Positions 50,274 to 58,345 of a stretch of DNA of 64,000 bases are shown one piece after another. The notes below the pieces were generated by a model. The model saw only the letters and a program-made list of their open reading frames with translations, ran no database searches and had not been told where the DNA came from. Origin of the DNA: Streptomyces panaciradicis (GTDB lineage Bacteria; Actinomycetota; Actinomycetes; Streptomycetales; Streptomycetaceae); assembly GCF_023516615.1 (NCBI RefSeq), contig NZ_JAMGBF010000001.1, forward strand, positions 62,001 to 126,000, read 5' to 3'. The position numbers and the translations under genes are program-made. Within the stretch, counting starts at the first letter, position 1. Each line of letters opens with the position of its first letter.

Positions 50274-50441
50274 GCGGCTTCGCGTCCCCCAGATGACTGC
50301 TCATACCAACGGCCTCGCGAGCATAAGGGACTCCGCACGGAACTCGGCACCATCTGCATTGCCTTCGGCCCGTGTTCGATCCGGACCACGGCTTGCCGTG
50401 CTCAGCGTGCCCTGTTCGTGGCCCGGCGGTGCCGTGCGGCG

Positions 50442-51230
50442 TCAGCTGCGTCGCTGCCACCAGCGCCGTTTCTGCTCGCCTGCCCGAGAGCCGGTTCCGG
50501 GGGCTGGCGTGCTGTTCGACGGGATGGCTTTCAGGGCGGCGCGGATGCGGTCGAAGGCGGCAACGGTGTGGTGTGCGTCGGTGGTGAGTGCCACTCCGAC
50601 GCACACCAGCTTGAAACTGTCCCCGCCGAGGGATGCACCAATGAACACCGGCGCGCCCACGCACCCTTGTGGCACGTCTCCGATCCACCGGATGCCGCCG
50701 TCGCCAGAGCGCTTGATCCGGCCGATCACGACGGCCTGCTCCCGGGAACCGTCCCCGTCATTGACGTGACCCAGCAGATAGGCCGGGACCGGCGACCCAC
50801 CGATGCCGGCGATGTCCTGTTCCGTAGCCGCGATGCCGTCGGTGATCTCGTCGGTGGTCCAGTGCCAGCCCTTGCGGGCGCCGTGCGCGTGCAGCCCGGT
50901 GGAGGACATGACCGCCACCCCCAGATCGCCGAGATGGGTCCACCCCTCCGCGAACTCGAGCATCATCAGCTTCTCAGCGCTCATCACGGGTGCGCACAGT
51001 GCAGGGCGCAGGGTGAACTCAGCCATCTCCACTCGCGCCGGCTCACTGGCGGTCACGAGGTACTGCCAGATGACCTCACCTTCGGAGGTCGTCTCCACCA
51101 GTTCGTTGAACCAGAAGGCCGTCGCGTGCTGTTCCTCCCGGTGTGCCCGCTGGAAGGGAAGCGTCGAGCGACCGACGTGATCGACTATCGCGTCGATGAT
51201 TGCGCTGGTGTGGTCGGGCAGGTCAGACAT
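50442..51230 (-). CDS. Unknown protein with protease-like GCVGAPV motif
   Basis: 262 residues. I do not recognise the family. The region around 185-195 reads GDVPQGCVGAPVFIGAS, which resembles the G-[S/C]-x-G-x-P-V nucleophile loop of trypsin-like proteases. A His-containing GLHAHGARKG and an Asp-rich HVNDGDGS precede it, but the spacing is not classical and the similarity may be chance. The N-terminal part (ATAFWFNELVETTSEGEVIW) resembles a small separate domain. The C-terminus is basic with KRRWWQRR. No signal peptide. It is in the mosaic region between the DUF4839 and nuclease genes. Confidence 0.65.
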   Translation of the reverse strand: MSDLPDHTSAIIDAIVDHVGRSTLPFQRAHREEQHATAFWFNELVETTSEGEVIWQYLVTASEPARVEMAEFTLRPALCAPVMSAEKLMMLEFAEGWTHLGDLGVAVMSSTGLHAHGARKGWHWTTDEITDGIAATEQDIAGIGGSPVPAYLLGHVNDGDGSREQAVVIGRIKRSGDGGIRWIGDVPQGCVGAPVFIGASLGGDSFKLVCVGVALTTDAHHTVAAFDRIRAALKAIPSNSTPAPGTGSRAGEQKRRWWQRRS

Positions 51231-51340
51231 GGATCGAGAGGCTAACGCACGGTCGGAGCCGGCTGCGGGGCAGCATGGCAGGGCCCATCGACGCGCCCTC
51301 CGACTCGCTCTTCGACGTCGTAGACGGGCAAGGGCCTGTC

Positions 51341-51368
51341 AACGCGGCTCGATGATCCACGTGAAGCC
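51341..51368. repeat. Module-boundary repeat C
   Basis: A 28-bp element beginning AACGCGGCTCGATGATCCAC and ending GTGAAGCC. It matches repeat B (53126-53153) at 25 of 28 positions in the same orientation. The pair flanks the nuclease gene. Confidence 0.7.
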
Positions 51369-51427
51369 TTGCTTACAGACTGTTTGGGCTTCAATCGGGG
51401 AGCGGCCCAGAGCACTCCAGCTCAGGG

Positions 51428-52945
51428 TCAGCGCTGATCACGGATCTCCCAGCCGGGCGGCGTCTTGGGCAGGCTGATGAGGGCATCGATCCCTAGATGT
51501 TCCAGGAGGAGAGCTTTGAGCCCGCGGCCATCGATGAGTTCCATGCGGCCGGTGCGGTAGGCGAAGTCTTTGCTGGCTTTCCCGAACCACGCAGTGGTGA
51601 CGATGATCCCCTTCGCTGCGGCTTTGTCGTGCATGACGCCGGCCAGAGCGCGCACCGTATCGGCCGGTACGGCGTTGCGGGTGCGCTTCGCCTGGATGAT
51701 GCACAGCCCGCCCACGATGGGGTCCTCGTTGGTGGCGACGGCATCGATGCCGTCGTCGCGGGAGGCCTGAGTCACCCAGGCCTTGAGGCCGATGGCCTCG
51801 AACAGCCGTCGCACGAGGTGCTCGAATGCGATCGGGTCGAGTTCCATGAGGTCGGGGCGGTTGTCGAGTCCGGAGACGACGTCCATGTCCGGCCCCCACT
51901 TGTACTTCGTCAGATCGAAGGTGACGACGGGCCGTACGGGTTCGAGATCGTAGGGATGCTGAGAGACGACAGCATTGAGGTGCCGCAAGCATTCGACCGG
52001 GTCGAGCTCAGGCTCATCCAGAACCAGGTCGTTCACGGTCTCCCGGGTCGCCCGCACGCTGATGAGGCAAGGGCGGATTGCTTTGCCGGTGGCGCGATTC
52101 TTCGCGTTCACATGACCGTTGAAAGCGACAACGTCGACCAAGGCTGCCGGGGTCAGCGTGAGCACTTCATTGATGGCGCGTAGGGCCAGGCGAGCGATCA
52201 GCAGCCGATACATCTGTTTGATCTCGGCCTCTTTGCGCGGCTGGACAGCCACTGCCGGTGGAGCTGACGCCTTGTACCGGTAAGAAGCAGCGGTGGGCAC
52301 GACCGACTGTCCCGGGAGATCCACCTCCAAGAGCAGTTCCCGTGTCTCTGGGACGAACGCGCATCGCCACGAACCGCGCAGGCCCGCAGGGTACGCAGCC
52401 TCGATCAACGCAACCTCTACCGCGTTGGTGAGTGCCTCGGGGTCACCCTCAAGCAACGCGGCTTCTACCTGTTTCCGCAGCGCGAGCGACGGTGCGGGCG
52501 GGAAAGACAGAACGGAGTTCAGCTCCCCGACCCTCAGCTGTAGGTCTGACGTTCGCTGCTCGGCCTCGGCTCGCATCTCCTGGGCGGCCTGCTGCTTGGC
52601 AAGGCGCTCCTGGTGAGCTGCTTGCCGCTGCGCCGCCTTCTTCTTCGCCTCAGCCTGCCGGGCTCGCTCTGCTTCTCGCTTGGCCAAACCACGCTCGACC
52701 TGCTCAGCGGCTCGCGCTTGCGCCAAGCGCTCACGCTCTGCGGCCTTCTGCGCCTGGGTCCACGCCTGCGCCTGCTCCCGCTCCTGACGCGCGCGTTCCC
52801 GCTCCCGTCGTTTCCGCTCCTGCTCGGCCGCGCGTGCCGCCCGCTGCGCCAGCTGCTGTTGGCGCTTGGCCTCGACTTCCTTGGCCTTTTGCGCATCCCG
52901 GTAGGCCTGGACCAACTGTGACGTCAGCGACTTTTTGCGTGCCAT
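51428..52945 (-). CDS. Mrr-like restriction endonuclease with N-terminal coiled coil
   Basis: 505 residues from ATG 52945 (GGGGGGAACG upstream). Residues about 10-140 are a continuous charged Ala/Arg/Glu/Gln coiled coil (QLAQRAARAAEQERKRRERE). A middle domain (about 160-340, WRCAFVPETRELLLEVDLPG) is unrecognised. The C-terminal 130 residues form an Mrr_cat PD-(D/E)xK nuclease: MELDPIAFEHLVRRLFEAIG, catalytic D401 in DDGIDAV, Q418-A-K420 in IIQAKR, then KGIIVTTAWFGKASKDFAYR. No methylase is adjacent, so a modification-dependent or otherwise triggered nuclease is likely, possibly anti-phage. It is flanked by 28-bp direct repeats. Confidence 0.85.
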   Translation of the reverse strand: MARKKSLTSQLVQAYRDAQKAKEVEAKRQQQLAQRAARAAEQERKRRERERARQEREQAQAWTQAQKAAERERLAQARAAEQVERGLAKREAERARQAEAKKKAAQRQAAHQERLAKQQAAQEMRAEAEQRTSDLQLRVGELNSVLSFPPAPSLALRKQVEAALLEGDPEALTNAVEVALIEAAYPAGLRGSWRCAFVPETRELLLEVDLPGQSVVPTAASYRYKASAPPAVAVQPRKEAEIKQMYRLLIARLALRAINEVLTLTPAALVDVVAFNGHVNAKNRATGKAIRPCLISVRATRETVNDLVLDEPELDPVECLRHLNAVVSQHPYDLEPVRPVVTFDLTKYKWGPDMDVVSGLDNRPDLMELDPIAFEHLVRRLFEAIGLKAWVTQASRDDGIDAVATNEDPIVGGLCIIQAKRTRNAVPADTVRALAGVMHDKAAAKGIIVTTAWFGKASKDFAYRTGRMELIDGRGLKALLLEHLGIDALISLPKTPPGWEIRDQR

Positions 52946-53303
52946 CGTTCCCCCCACCCCCATGGCTCAGCAGAGAAACATCCCCAAGTGCGTGTCTGTC
53001 CACGTCACAGCCGCGAAAGTTGGCTCGATCCGTGCTCGATCCGAACGGTCTGCACAGCGGCTGACCTGTCCCCGAGCGGGGGTGGATCGTCGTGTTCCCC
53101 TCTCTGCGACGTACAGGAGTCCGCCAACGCGGCTTGATGACCCACGTCAAGCCGGCTCATGAACATCTTTGAAGATGGGTCACATCCCCGTGGCCGACGG
53201 CAAGGCAACGCAATGCGCCATACCTGGGACCTCGTAGCCTGCGACTGGTGGCCAAAGAGGATCAGCAGACCGACGACCTCAACTCCCAGGTCCCGGCTGA
53301 TTG
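52946..53303. other. 358-bp non-coding stretch in the mosaic region
   Basis: No convincing gene. It holds repeat B (53126-53153) and, just after it, a short hairpin CATCTT-TG-AAGATG (53162-53175). The sequence is less biased than coding DNA, consistent with debris between modules and the nuclease gene's promoter. Confidence 0.6.
53126..53153. repeat. Module-boundary repeat B
   Basis: A 28-bp element beginning AACGCGGCTTGATGACCCAC and ending GTCAAGCC, close to repeat C. It also shares the 16-mer TTGATGACCCACGTCA with repeat A (54039-54063). On the minus strand it reads TWVIKPR, as in the DUF4291 core. Confidence 0.7.
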
Positions 53304-53852
53304 TCAGTCGCCACTACCACGGTTGTGGTCGGCGCTGCGAGTCCAGAGGGACAGATCGCTGCTCGTCGCTACGGCAAGGGTCTGTCCGGAGGGCGAGAAT
53401 CCAGCGGCACGGAGCTCGGAGTAGTGGGAGTCGAAGATGTGCCACCAGCGCTCTCCGTGAGGGCCGGAGTGCGGCAGACCGCCGTCGCGAGAGAGCAGAA
53501 CACGCTCGTTCGGCCAAGCCGGAGCAACGACCTCCAGCTTCCAACCATCTCCGCTGACGGTGTGCAGTTCTCCGCCGAAAAGCCCGGCGACGCGCACCCT
53601 GCTTCCGGCAACCGGTCCCAACCCAGGACACCACTGAGCTGGATCCGCGTCACGGTTGCCGTCCTTGGCGTCCGGGTCACGATCCCGCGCGATCTTCTCC
53701 CCCGTGACGGCATCAAAGAGCCCGTGACCGTCGTGCGAGACGACCATCACCAAGTCCTGGCCGGCGCTGGGGTGCGAGACAAAGCCGATACCGAGCAGCC
53801 CACCGACCGGGGCGTACGCGATGCGGCGCCAGGGCTCGGGGGTCTCTACCAC
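53304..53852 (-). CDS. WD40-like/beta-propeller fragment protein, unknown
   Basis: 182 residues from GTG 53852. The C-terminal AAGFSPSGQTLAVATSSDLS plus LWTR is a typical WD40 blade (FSPDGxxLAxxSxD..LW), and earlier VMVVSHDGHGLFDAVTGEKI reads like another, so perhaps three or four blades are present, too few for a closed propeller. It could be a C-terminal remnant of a longer protein or use a partner. A 36-codon ORF upstream overlaps its start. A truncated copy of its end lies at 39937-40074. Confidence 0.6.
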   Translation of the reverse strand: MVETPEPWRRIAYAPVGGLLGIGFVSHPSAGQDLVMVVSHDGHGLFDAVTGEKIARDRDPDAKDGNRDADPAQWCPGLGPVAGSRVRVAGLFGGELHTVSGDGWKLEVVAPAWPNERVLLSRDGGLPHSGPHGERWWHIFDSHYSELRAAGFSPSGQTLAVATSSDLSLWTRSADHNRGSGD

Positions 53853-53956
53853 GGGGCTGCGAGGAGCCTCTCCCGCATCGCCCGCTGGTAGGCGGAAAGC
53901 TTCGACTCAGGGCTTGGCTGCTCGACGGTAGGTTCGTTCTTCGTCCACTTCTTCAC
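53846..53956 (-). CDS. 36-codon ORF upstream of and overlapping the WD40-like gene
   Basis: GTG 53956 to TAG 53846 encodes VKKWTKNEPTVEQPSPESKL then SAYQRAMRERLLAAPW. Its end overlaps the WD40-like start by seven bases (GTGGTAG). The composition is plausible for a real N-terminus, so this might be the start of the same gene separated by a frameshift, or a coupled leader peptide. No ribosome-binding site was seen. Confidence 0.4.
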   Translation of the reverse strand: MKKWTKNEPTVEQPSPESKLSAYQRAMRERLLAAPW

Positions 53957-54038
53957 GCAGCCATGATCCAGGCTTCGACGGGTGCACCCAACGACGTTGA
54001 TGCAGGCCAGTGGCAGCGACGTGCCCCTAGGGTCTATG

Positions 54039-54063
54039 GACGCGGTTGATGACCCACGTCATC
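54039..54063. repeat. Module-boundary repeat A (inside the DUF4291 5' half)
   Basis: Shares TTGATGACCCACGTCA with repeat B and the preceding CGCGG with one base deleted. It is the exact place where the DUF4291 coding sequence breaks off (MTWVI then unrelated residues). Confidence 0.65.
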
Positions 54064-54194
54064 CTGTCCCGCTTCCACACGGCGGGAAACCGGCCGTCGC
54101 GTGCGGCGGGCAGACCGATGTCCGCGGAGTACGCCTGGTAGACGGTGATCGTGGATTCCGAGTGGGCCGCACGGATCCTGTACTGCGGTTCTTC
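54048..54194 (-). pseudogene. N-terminal half of a disrupted DUF4291 gene
   Basis: The frame reads EEPQYRIRAAHSESTITVYQ, then AYSADIGLPAARDGRFPAVW and KRDRMTWVI, the standard N-terminus of DUF4291 proteins, after which it continues only with NRVHRP and a stop. In intact members MTW(V/I)IKP is followed by SFLWMMYR, which is found at 47544-47801 on the same strand. The open frame extends upstream to 54275 in unrelated sequence that overlaps the next gene. No proper start codon with a ribosome-binding site was found. Confidence 0.8.
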
Positions 54195-54271
54195 CAGGGC
54201 GTACAGCGTGCGGTGGGCGGGTTCGGGCGGCCACTGATTTCGGCGGCAGCCAGCGCGGTGTCGCTGGAAGC

Positions 54272-55051
54272 TCAACCGGGTGCGACCGCATAGCGGGCCA
54301 TGACGTCGACGAGCAGCTCGACGCGGATGCGGGTGCGGCTGTCCACCGTTCCCCGGACGCTCACCGACACCTCGCCGCCGCCCACGGATCGGGCGATGTG
54401 GAGATCCACGCGGGTGCGCCCGACGAGGGGGTAGGTGTACCAGGCCGAGCGAGGTTGCTCGTCGTCGGTGTGGGGGAGTGCCGTGTCGATGGCCAGCCAG
54501 TCGCTGTCGTCGAAGTCGTACCCCACCTCTGCCGCCAGTGACTCGCAGAAGGCGCGCAGGTTGGTCTCCCGGATCCAGCCTTCCGCGACGGTCCTGTCGC
54601 CGGGCGCCGCGGCCGGGGAGTCCGGCTTGTCGAGGTCCTCGTACAAGGCGTCCAGCACCCGATGCGTCGGCTCACCGGCGGGTGTTGTCTCCATGAGGAC
54701 CCACCCGGGCATCTGCTGACGGAGTTCGGTGGGCAGGTCGTCGCTGTTCGGATCCGCGAGTCGGTACAGGACGCTGAACACGGTCTCGCGTGCGACGGCG
54801 CGGGCGATCCGCGTTGTCTCCGCCACGGGATCGGCGAGACGGGCTCCCTCCGCCTTCATCCCGTCGCGAAGGGAGTCGACCGCGGCGGCGTCCCAGGCCT
54901 CGATGTCCCGGGACAGCGCCCGAAGGAGCCGGTACCGGGCCAGTTGAGGAAGGTTCTCCCCGACCTCCGACTCGGCCCAGCCTTCGGGATCCTCGGCGCC
55001 GAGAGCGGCGAGAGCGGCGAGCAGACGTCTGAGCCTGTCGACGTCGGCCAC
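54272..55051 (-). CDS. Unknown cytosolic protein, 259 residues
   Basis: From GTG 55051. The N-terminal 120 residues are helical (VDRLRRLLAALAALGAEDPE, YRLLRALSRDIEAWDAAAVD); the C-terminal half has strands (DDSDWLAIDTALPHTDDEQP, TRVDLHIARSVGGGEVSVSV). No signal peptide or membrane segment, and I do not recognise a family. Its place among a nuclease, gene debris and small lipoproteins would fit an accessory immunity or defence-associated protein, but that is context only. Confidence 0.65.
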   Translation of the reverse strand: MADVDRLRRLLAALAALGAEDPEGWAESEVGENLPQLARYRLLRALSRDIEAWDAAAVDSLRDGMKAEGARLADPVAETTRIARAVARETVFSVLYRLADPNSDDLPTELRQQMPGWVLMETTPAGEPTHRVLDALYEDLDKPDSPAAAPGDRTVAEGWIRETNLRAFCESLAAEVGYDFDDSDWLAIDTALPHTDDEQPRSAWYTYPLVGRTRVDLHIARSVGGGEVSVSVRGTVDSRTRIRVELLVDVMARYAVAPG

Positions 55052-55057
55052 CCCGGA

Positions 55058-55165
55058 TCAGCCGTCCGCCGAGACCGGGTCGAGGCAGAAGACGCACTGG
55101 TCGGCGTTGAACTCGCCTGCCTCGGCGACGAATCGGAAGTTGTGGCCTGCGCCGACGATGCTCAT
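55058..55165 (-). pseudogene. 3' fragment of a DUF4839-type gene
   Basis: A 35-codon frame encodes AGHNFRFVAEAGEFNADQCV then FCLDPVSADG and stop. It matches the C-terminus of the protein at 49548-50273 (DRFRFVAKVGDFNADQCVFF) closely at DNA level as well. Nothing upstream continues the gene, so it is a truncated copy. An ATG at 55165 exists but no ribosome-binding site. Confidence 0.78.
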
Positions 55166-55325
55166 GGACGTAGGTGAACCTCACGTCTTCCTCAGGAAAT
55201 GTGAGGAAGACGGTAGCCCATCCCCAGCGCTGGCATGATCGCGTCAGTTGCCTGCATGTCCCGAGCAACCGCAAAGGGCAGCAATCCACGCCCACCCTTT
55301 ACACGCCGCCTGTGGAAGGACTCAT

Positions 55326-55847
55326 ATGCCTCGCCGCACCCGTGCAGCAGGACTGAGCTTCCTGTGCGCTGCCATGGCCTTCCCCCTCGCCGCGTGCACA
55401 TCAGACCACTCGGACACCAGGCAGGCTCCGCCGCCTCGGCGTTCCCCCTCGCCCAGCGTGGCAACGGCAACCGCCGCGCCGAACACTGCACGACCCTTCG
55501 TGCTGAAGCCGCCCGAGCTGGACGCCGACGAGACTCTCGCCGGCCGAAAGGAAATGACCAGCGGGAATGCCGGCATCGCCTACAGCAAGGGCAGGAAAGG
55601 CGACGCCCTCATCGTGGCAGTGAGCTGCCGGGGCGAAGGGAAGATCAAGGTTGTCGTGCGGTCCGCACACGTCTCCTTCGCACAGCCGTGCGTCGCCGAC
55701 AAGAACAGCACCAACTACAACCAGGTTGACCTGACAGGGGCAGATCGAAACGGCGTCGCCTCGGTCGAAGCGCCCTCGGCCGTGCGTTGGTCCCTGACCA
55801 TCGGCCATGGCGCACCTGTGCAGGAAGGGTCACCCGAGAAGAGCTGA
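55326..55847 (+). CDS. Small secreted lipoprotein, unknown
   Basis: 173 residues from ATG 55326, with GGAAGGA upstream. The signal peptide GLSFLCAAMAFPLAAC ends in lipobox LAAC. A Pro/Ser/Ala linker (about 35-65) precedes a domain of 105 residues with two cysteines (IVAVSCRGEGKIKVVVRSAH, SFAQPCVADKNSTNYNQVDL) that are probably paired. This resembles a group of small Streptomyces lipoproteins with one disulfide in a beta-sandwich. Function unknown. Confidence 0.75.
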   Translation: MPRRTRAAGLSFLCAAMAFPLAACTSDHSDTRQAPPPRRSPSPSVATATAAPNTARPFVLKPPELDADETLAGRKEMTSGNAGIAYSKGRKGDALIVAVSCRGEGKIKVVVRSAHVSFAQPCVADKNSTNYNQVDLTGADRNGVASVEAPSAVRWSLTIGHGAPVQEGSPEKS

Positions 55848-56045
55848 GAGGTTGCCAATGCGGCTGAACAGCCGGGTTCAACACCGCAGTTGAGGCGAAG
55901 TGGCCCAAACCGACGCAGTCACCCGGTGCCCTGTCGTCGACAGCGCCGAGAAACCGTTTTGCCGTACAACCACAGGCTGCTCTCATGAATCCTCTATCCC
56001 GGTAGGACTGCCTGTGGGGCAGCCACGTGCCCGCGGGGGGACTCA

Positions 56046-57863
56046 GTGAGCAGTGTCGGAAGGTCGCGTCTGGCCGCCGCAACCGCGGTGGTGACCGTGA
56101 TGACAGGCGGTCTCGCCGCGGTGGCCACCTCGTCGGCGTCGGCGTCGGCGTCGGCGTCCGTGTCCGCCTCCGCGTCGGCGGCGGCCTGCGCGACGAACAC
56201 CTACACCCGGCAGGTCTTCGCGAACACCGCCTTCTCGGGTGCGGCGAAGCGCACGGACTGCGACACGGCGGTCAGCGAGAACTGGGCCGCCGACTCGCCC
56301 GGCGTCTCCGGCGTCGGCAAGGACGACTTCGGCGTCCGCTGGACCGTGACCCGTGACTTCGGCTCAGGGGGGCCCTTCACGTTCGCCGCGTCCGGGCAGG
56401 ACGGCATCCGTGTGTACCTCGACGGCACGCGCGAGATCGACCTGTGGAAGAACGGCACCAGTACCGTCTCCCAGACCGTCAACCTGACCATCCCCCAGGG
56501 CACGCACACCATCCGTGTCGACTACGTCAACTGGACCGGCTCCGCCGCCGTCAAGTTCGCCTACACGCCCAGCGCTTCGGGCCCGGACAACGTCGCCCCG
56601 CTCGCACCGACCGGGGCCAGGGTGGCGTACGACGAGCACGCCGGCTCCGCGACCGTCACCTGGGCGCCCAACAAGGAGATGGACCTCGCCGCCTATCCGT
56701 ATCAGGTCTACCGAGAGATCGCGGACGGCGGCTGGATCTCCATGGGGCCGACCAACAAGACCACCTGGACCGACCCGGACGTGGCAACCGACGGCACGCC
56801 GCGCCGCTACGCCGTCCAGGCCACCGACCGTGTGGGGAACGTGTCCGAGCGGACCCCCGTCCTGATGGTCACCCCGCCCGACACCATCGTTCCGACGGCC
56901 CCCGTCCTCGCCGTGGCCCACAAGCCGGGAACGGCCAGTTCCCTCAACGTCAGCTGGTACCAGCCCGGCGAAGGCACGCTGCACGAGCTGCGCACCGGCG
57001 GCACCCTCAAGCTCTACCGCTCCACCGGCGAAATCCTCGGCGACAGCCCCGAACTCCTCGCCACGGTGACGGCGGCCTCACCGTCGATCGACACCTTCAC
57101 GGACGACCTGTCGGCCTTCGACGGCACCACCTACACCTACGCCGCCGTGGTCACCGACGCCGCCGGCAATTCGTCCCCGATGTCGGAGCCGGTCACCGTA
57201 ACTCCCGACAGCGTTCCCCCGCCCGCGCTCACCGGCCTGACCGCGACCCCGCGTGCGGACGGCATCGTGCTGAGCTGGGACGCCCCCGCCGAGAGCGGCC
57301 TGCGCTACGTCGCCGCCCGCATCGTCCAGCGGTCCGACGGCAGCATCCACTACGACACCACCGGGTGCAGCGATGCCGCCTCGGTGTTCCCGGAGCGGGA
57401 CGTACCGAACGCGCTGCTGTGCGCGGGACCTCTGGACGGCGAGACGGTCACCTTCCTCGTCGCGGCGCTCGACCGCTGGGACAACCACATCGCCTGGGCC
57501 GACGCCTCCACGGTCACCGTCACCGAACCCGACAACAGGCCCGACGAGGCCCGCGGCGCGGACACCGGCCCGCTCACCATCGCCAACCCCGAAACCGTGG
57601 GCACCGTCGGATACGTCCAGTGGACCTGCGACGAAGTGACCCTCTGCGGCACCGTCACCGAGTACCACCTGGACAAGTGGGACCCGTCCACCCACACCTA
57701 CGAACGAGTCAGCACGGTCGCGAGCTCCAAGGGCCCCCTCTACAAGGCCTACGTGCCGCGGATCCACGGCGATACGACGTACTTCCGGATCACCGCAGTC
57801 CTTGCCGACGGCACAACCGCCGCTGTGACGTACGGCGCCGGAGCCTACGGCCTCTCACTGTGA
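56046..57863 (+). CDS. Secreted PA14 and fibronectin type III domain protein
   Basis: 605 residues from GTG 56046 (GGGGGGAC upstream). The signal peptide is followed by a Ser/Ala repeat (ATSSASASASASVSASASAA, coded by a GCGTCG hexamer repeat). A PA14-like domain spans about 50-178 (FSGAAKRTDCDTAVSENWAA, GIRVYLDGTREIDLWKNG, QGTHTIRVDYVNWTGSAAVK). Three to four FnIII domains follow (PTGARVAYDEHAGSATVTWA, PVTVTPDSVPPPALTGLTAT). No catalytic domain is visible. It probably binds polysaccharide outside the cell. It lies next to the msrA fragment and may belong to the accessory region. Confidence 0.85.
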   Translation: MSSVGRSRLAAATAVVTVMTGGLAAVATSSASASASASVSASASAAACATNTYTRQVFANTAFSGAAKRTDCDTAVSENWAADSPGVSGVGKDDFGVRWTVTRDFGSGGPFTFAASGQDGIRVYLDGTREIDLWKNGTSTVSQTVNLTIPQGTHTIRVDYVNWTGSAAVKFAYTPSASGPDNVAPLAPTGARVAYDEHAGSATVTWAPNKEMDLAAYPYQVYREIADGGWISMGPTNKTTWTDPDVATDGTPRRYAVQATDRVGNVSERTPVLMVTPPDTIVPTAPVLAVAHKPGTASSLNVSWYQPGEGTLHELRTGGTLKLYRSTGEILGDSPELLATVTAASPSIDTFTDDLSAFDGTTYTYAAVVTDAAGNSSPMSEPVTVTPDSVPPPALTGLTATPRADGIVLSWDAPAESGLRYVAARIVQRSDGSIHYDTTGCSDAASVFPERDVPNALLCAGPLDGETVTFLVAALDRWDNHIAWADASTVTVTEPDNRPDEARGADTGPLTIANPETVGTVGYVQWTCDEVTLCGTVTEYHLDKWDPSTHTYERVSTVASSKGPLYKAYVPRIHGDTTYFRITAVLADGTTAAVTYGAGAYGLSL

Positions 57864-57930
57864 GGTGCGGGGTGCCGCGAGCCCTGTCGGGCACGACGCC
57901 CCCACTTCGTCCCGGACGGGTCCCCTAGCT

Positions 57931-57996
57931 TGACCCCGGTCCCACCGATCCCGCAGTACCCCGCCGGGTTCTTGTCCAGGTACTGCTGGTGCCTGT
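57931..57996 (-). pseudogene. Fragment of a second msrA gene
   Basis: Minus strand encodes HQQYLDKNPAGYCGIGGTGV and then breaks off. This matches the MsrA C-terminus encoded at 58338-59012 ([20 protein letters not shown]). DNA similarity is evident (for example GGTACTGCTGGTG and CCGCAGTACCC in both). It is only about 22 codons, ends before the final CPIG, and has no gene context of its own. Confidence 0.78.
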
Positions 57997-58006
57997 GCTT
58001 AGTTGC

Positions 58007-58345
58007 TCATCGCTCGATGTGGCTGGGGTCTGGCCAGGCTGAGATTGGCTCGTCAGCAACCGAGTAGATCTCCAGGAGTGACAGGTAACCGTCCTCTGTG
58101 CAGACCATCACACCAGCCGTGTGCGGGTCGGTGTACCCCGCTTCCACGGCCGGATTGCCATGTGACTGCGCGGGAGCCACGGCCGTACGGTCCACCTCTA
58201 GATCGACCGTTGCACAGCCGCAGCCGCACCTGCCCACCACCCGGGTATGGAGAACCTGGGCCAGCAGGGCCACGCTAACCGGATCTGAGCCGGACAGCAG
58301 CGCCCGCAGGGTTGCCGTGACGTCGGGCGGCAGTGGCTCAGTCAT
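58007..58345 (-). CDS. Unknown small protein overlapping msrA
   Basis: 112 residues from ATG 58345, which overlaps the msrA stop by eight bases, so it should be translated with msrA. The central [20 protein letters not shown] has three Cys in CGCGC, a possible metal site or redox centre. The rest ([20 protein letters not shown]) has the look of a small beta-domain. Similar Streptomyces proteins are annotated hypothetical. The 17-bp msrA-end repeat lies just beyond its start. Confidence 0.7.
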   Translation of the reverse strand: MTEPLPPDVTATLRALLSGSDPVSVALLAQVLHTRVVGRCGCGCATVDLEVDRTAVAPAQSHGNPAVEAGYTDPHTAGVMVCTEDGYLSLLEIYSVADEPISAWPDPSHIER

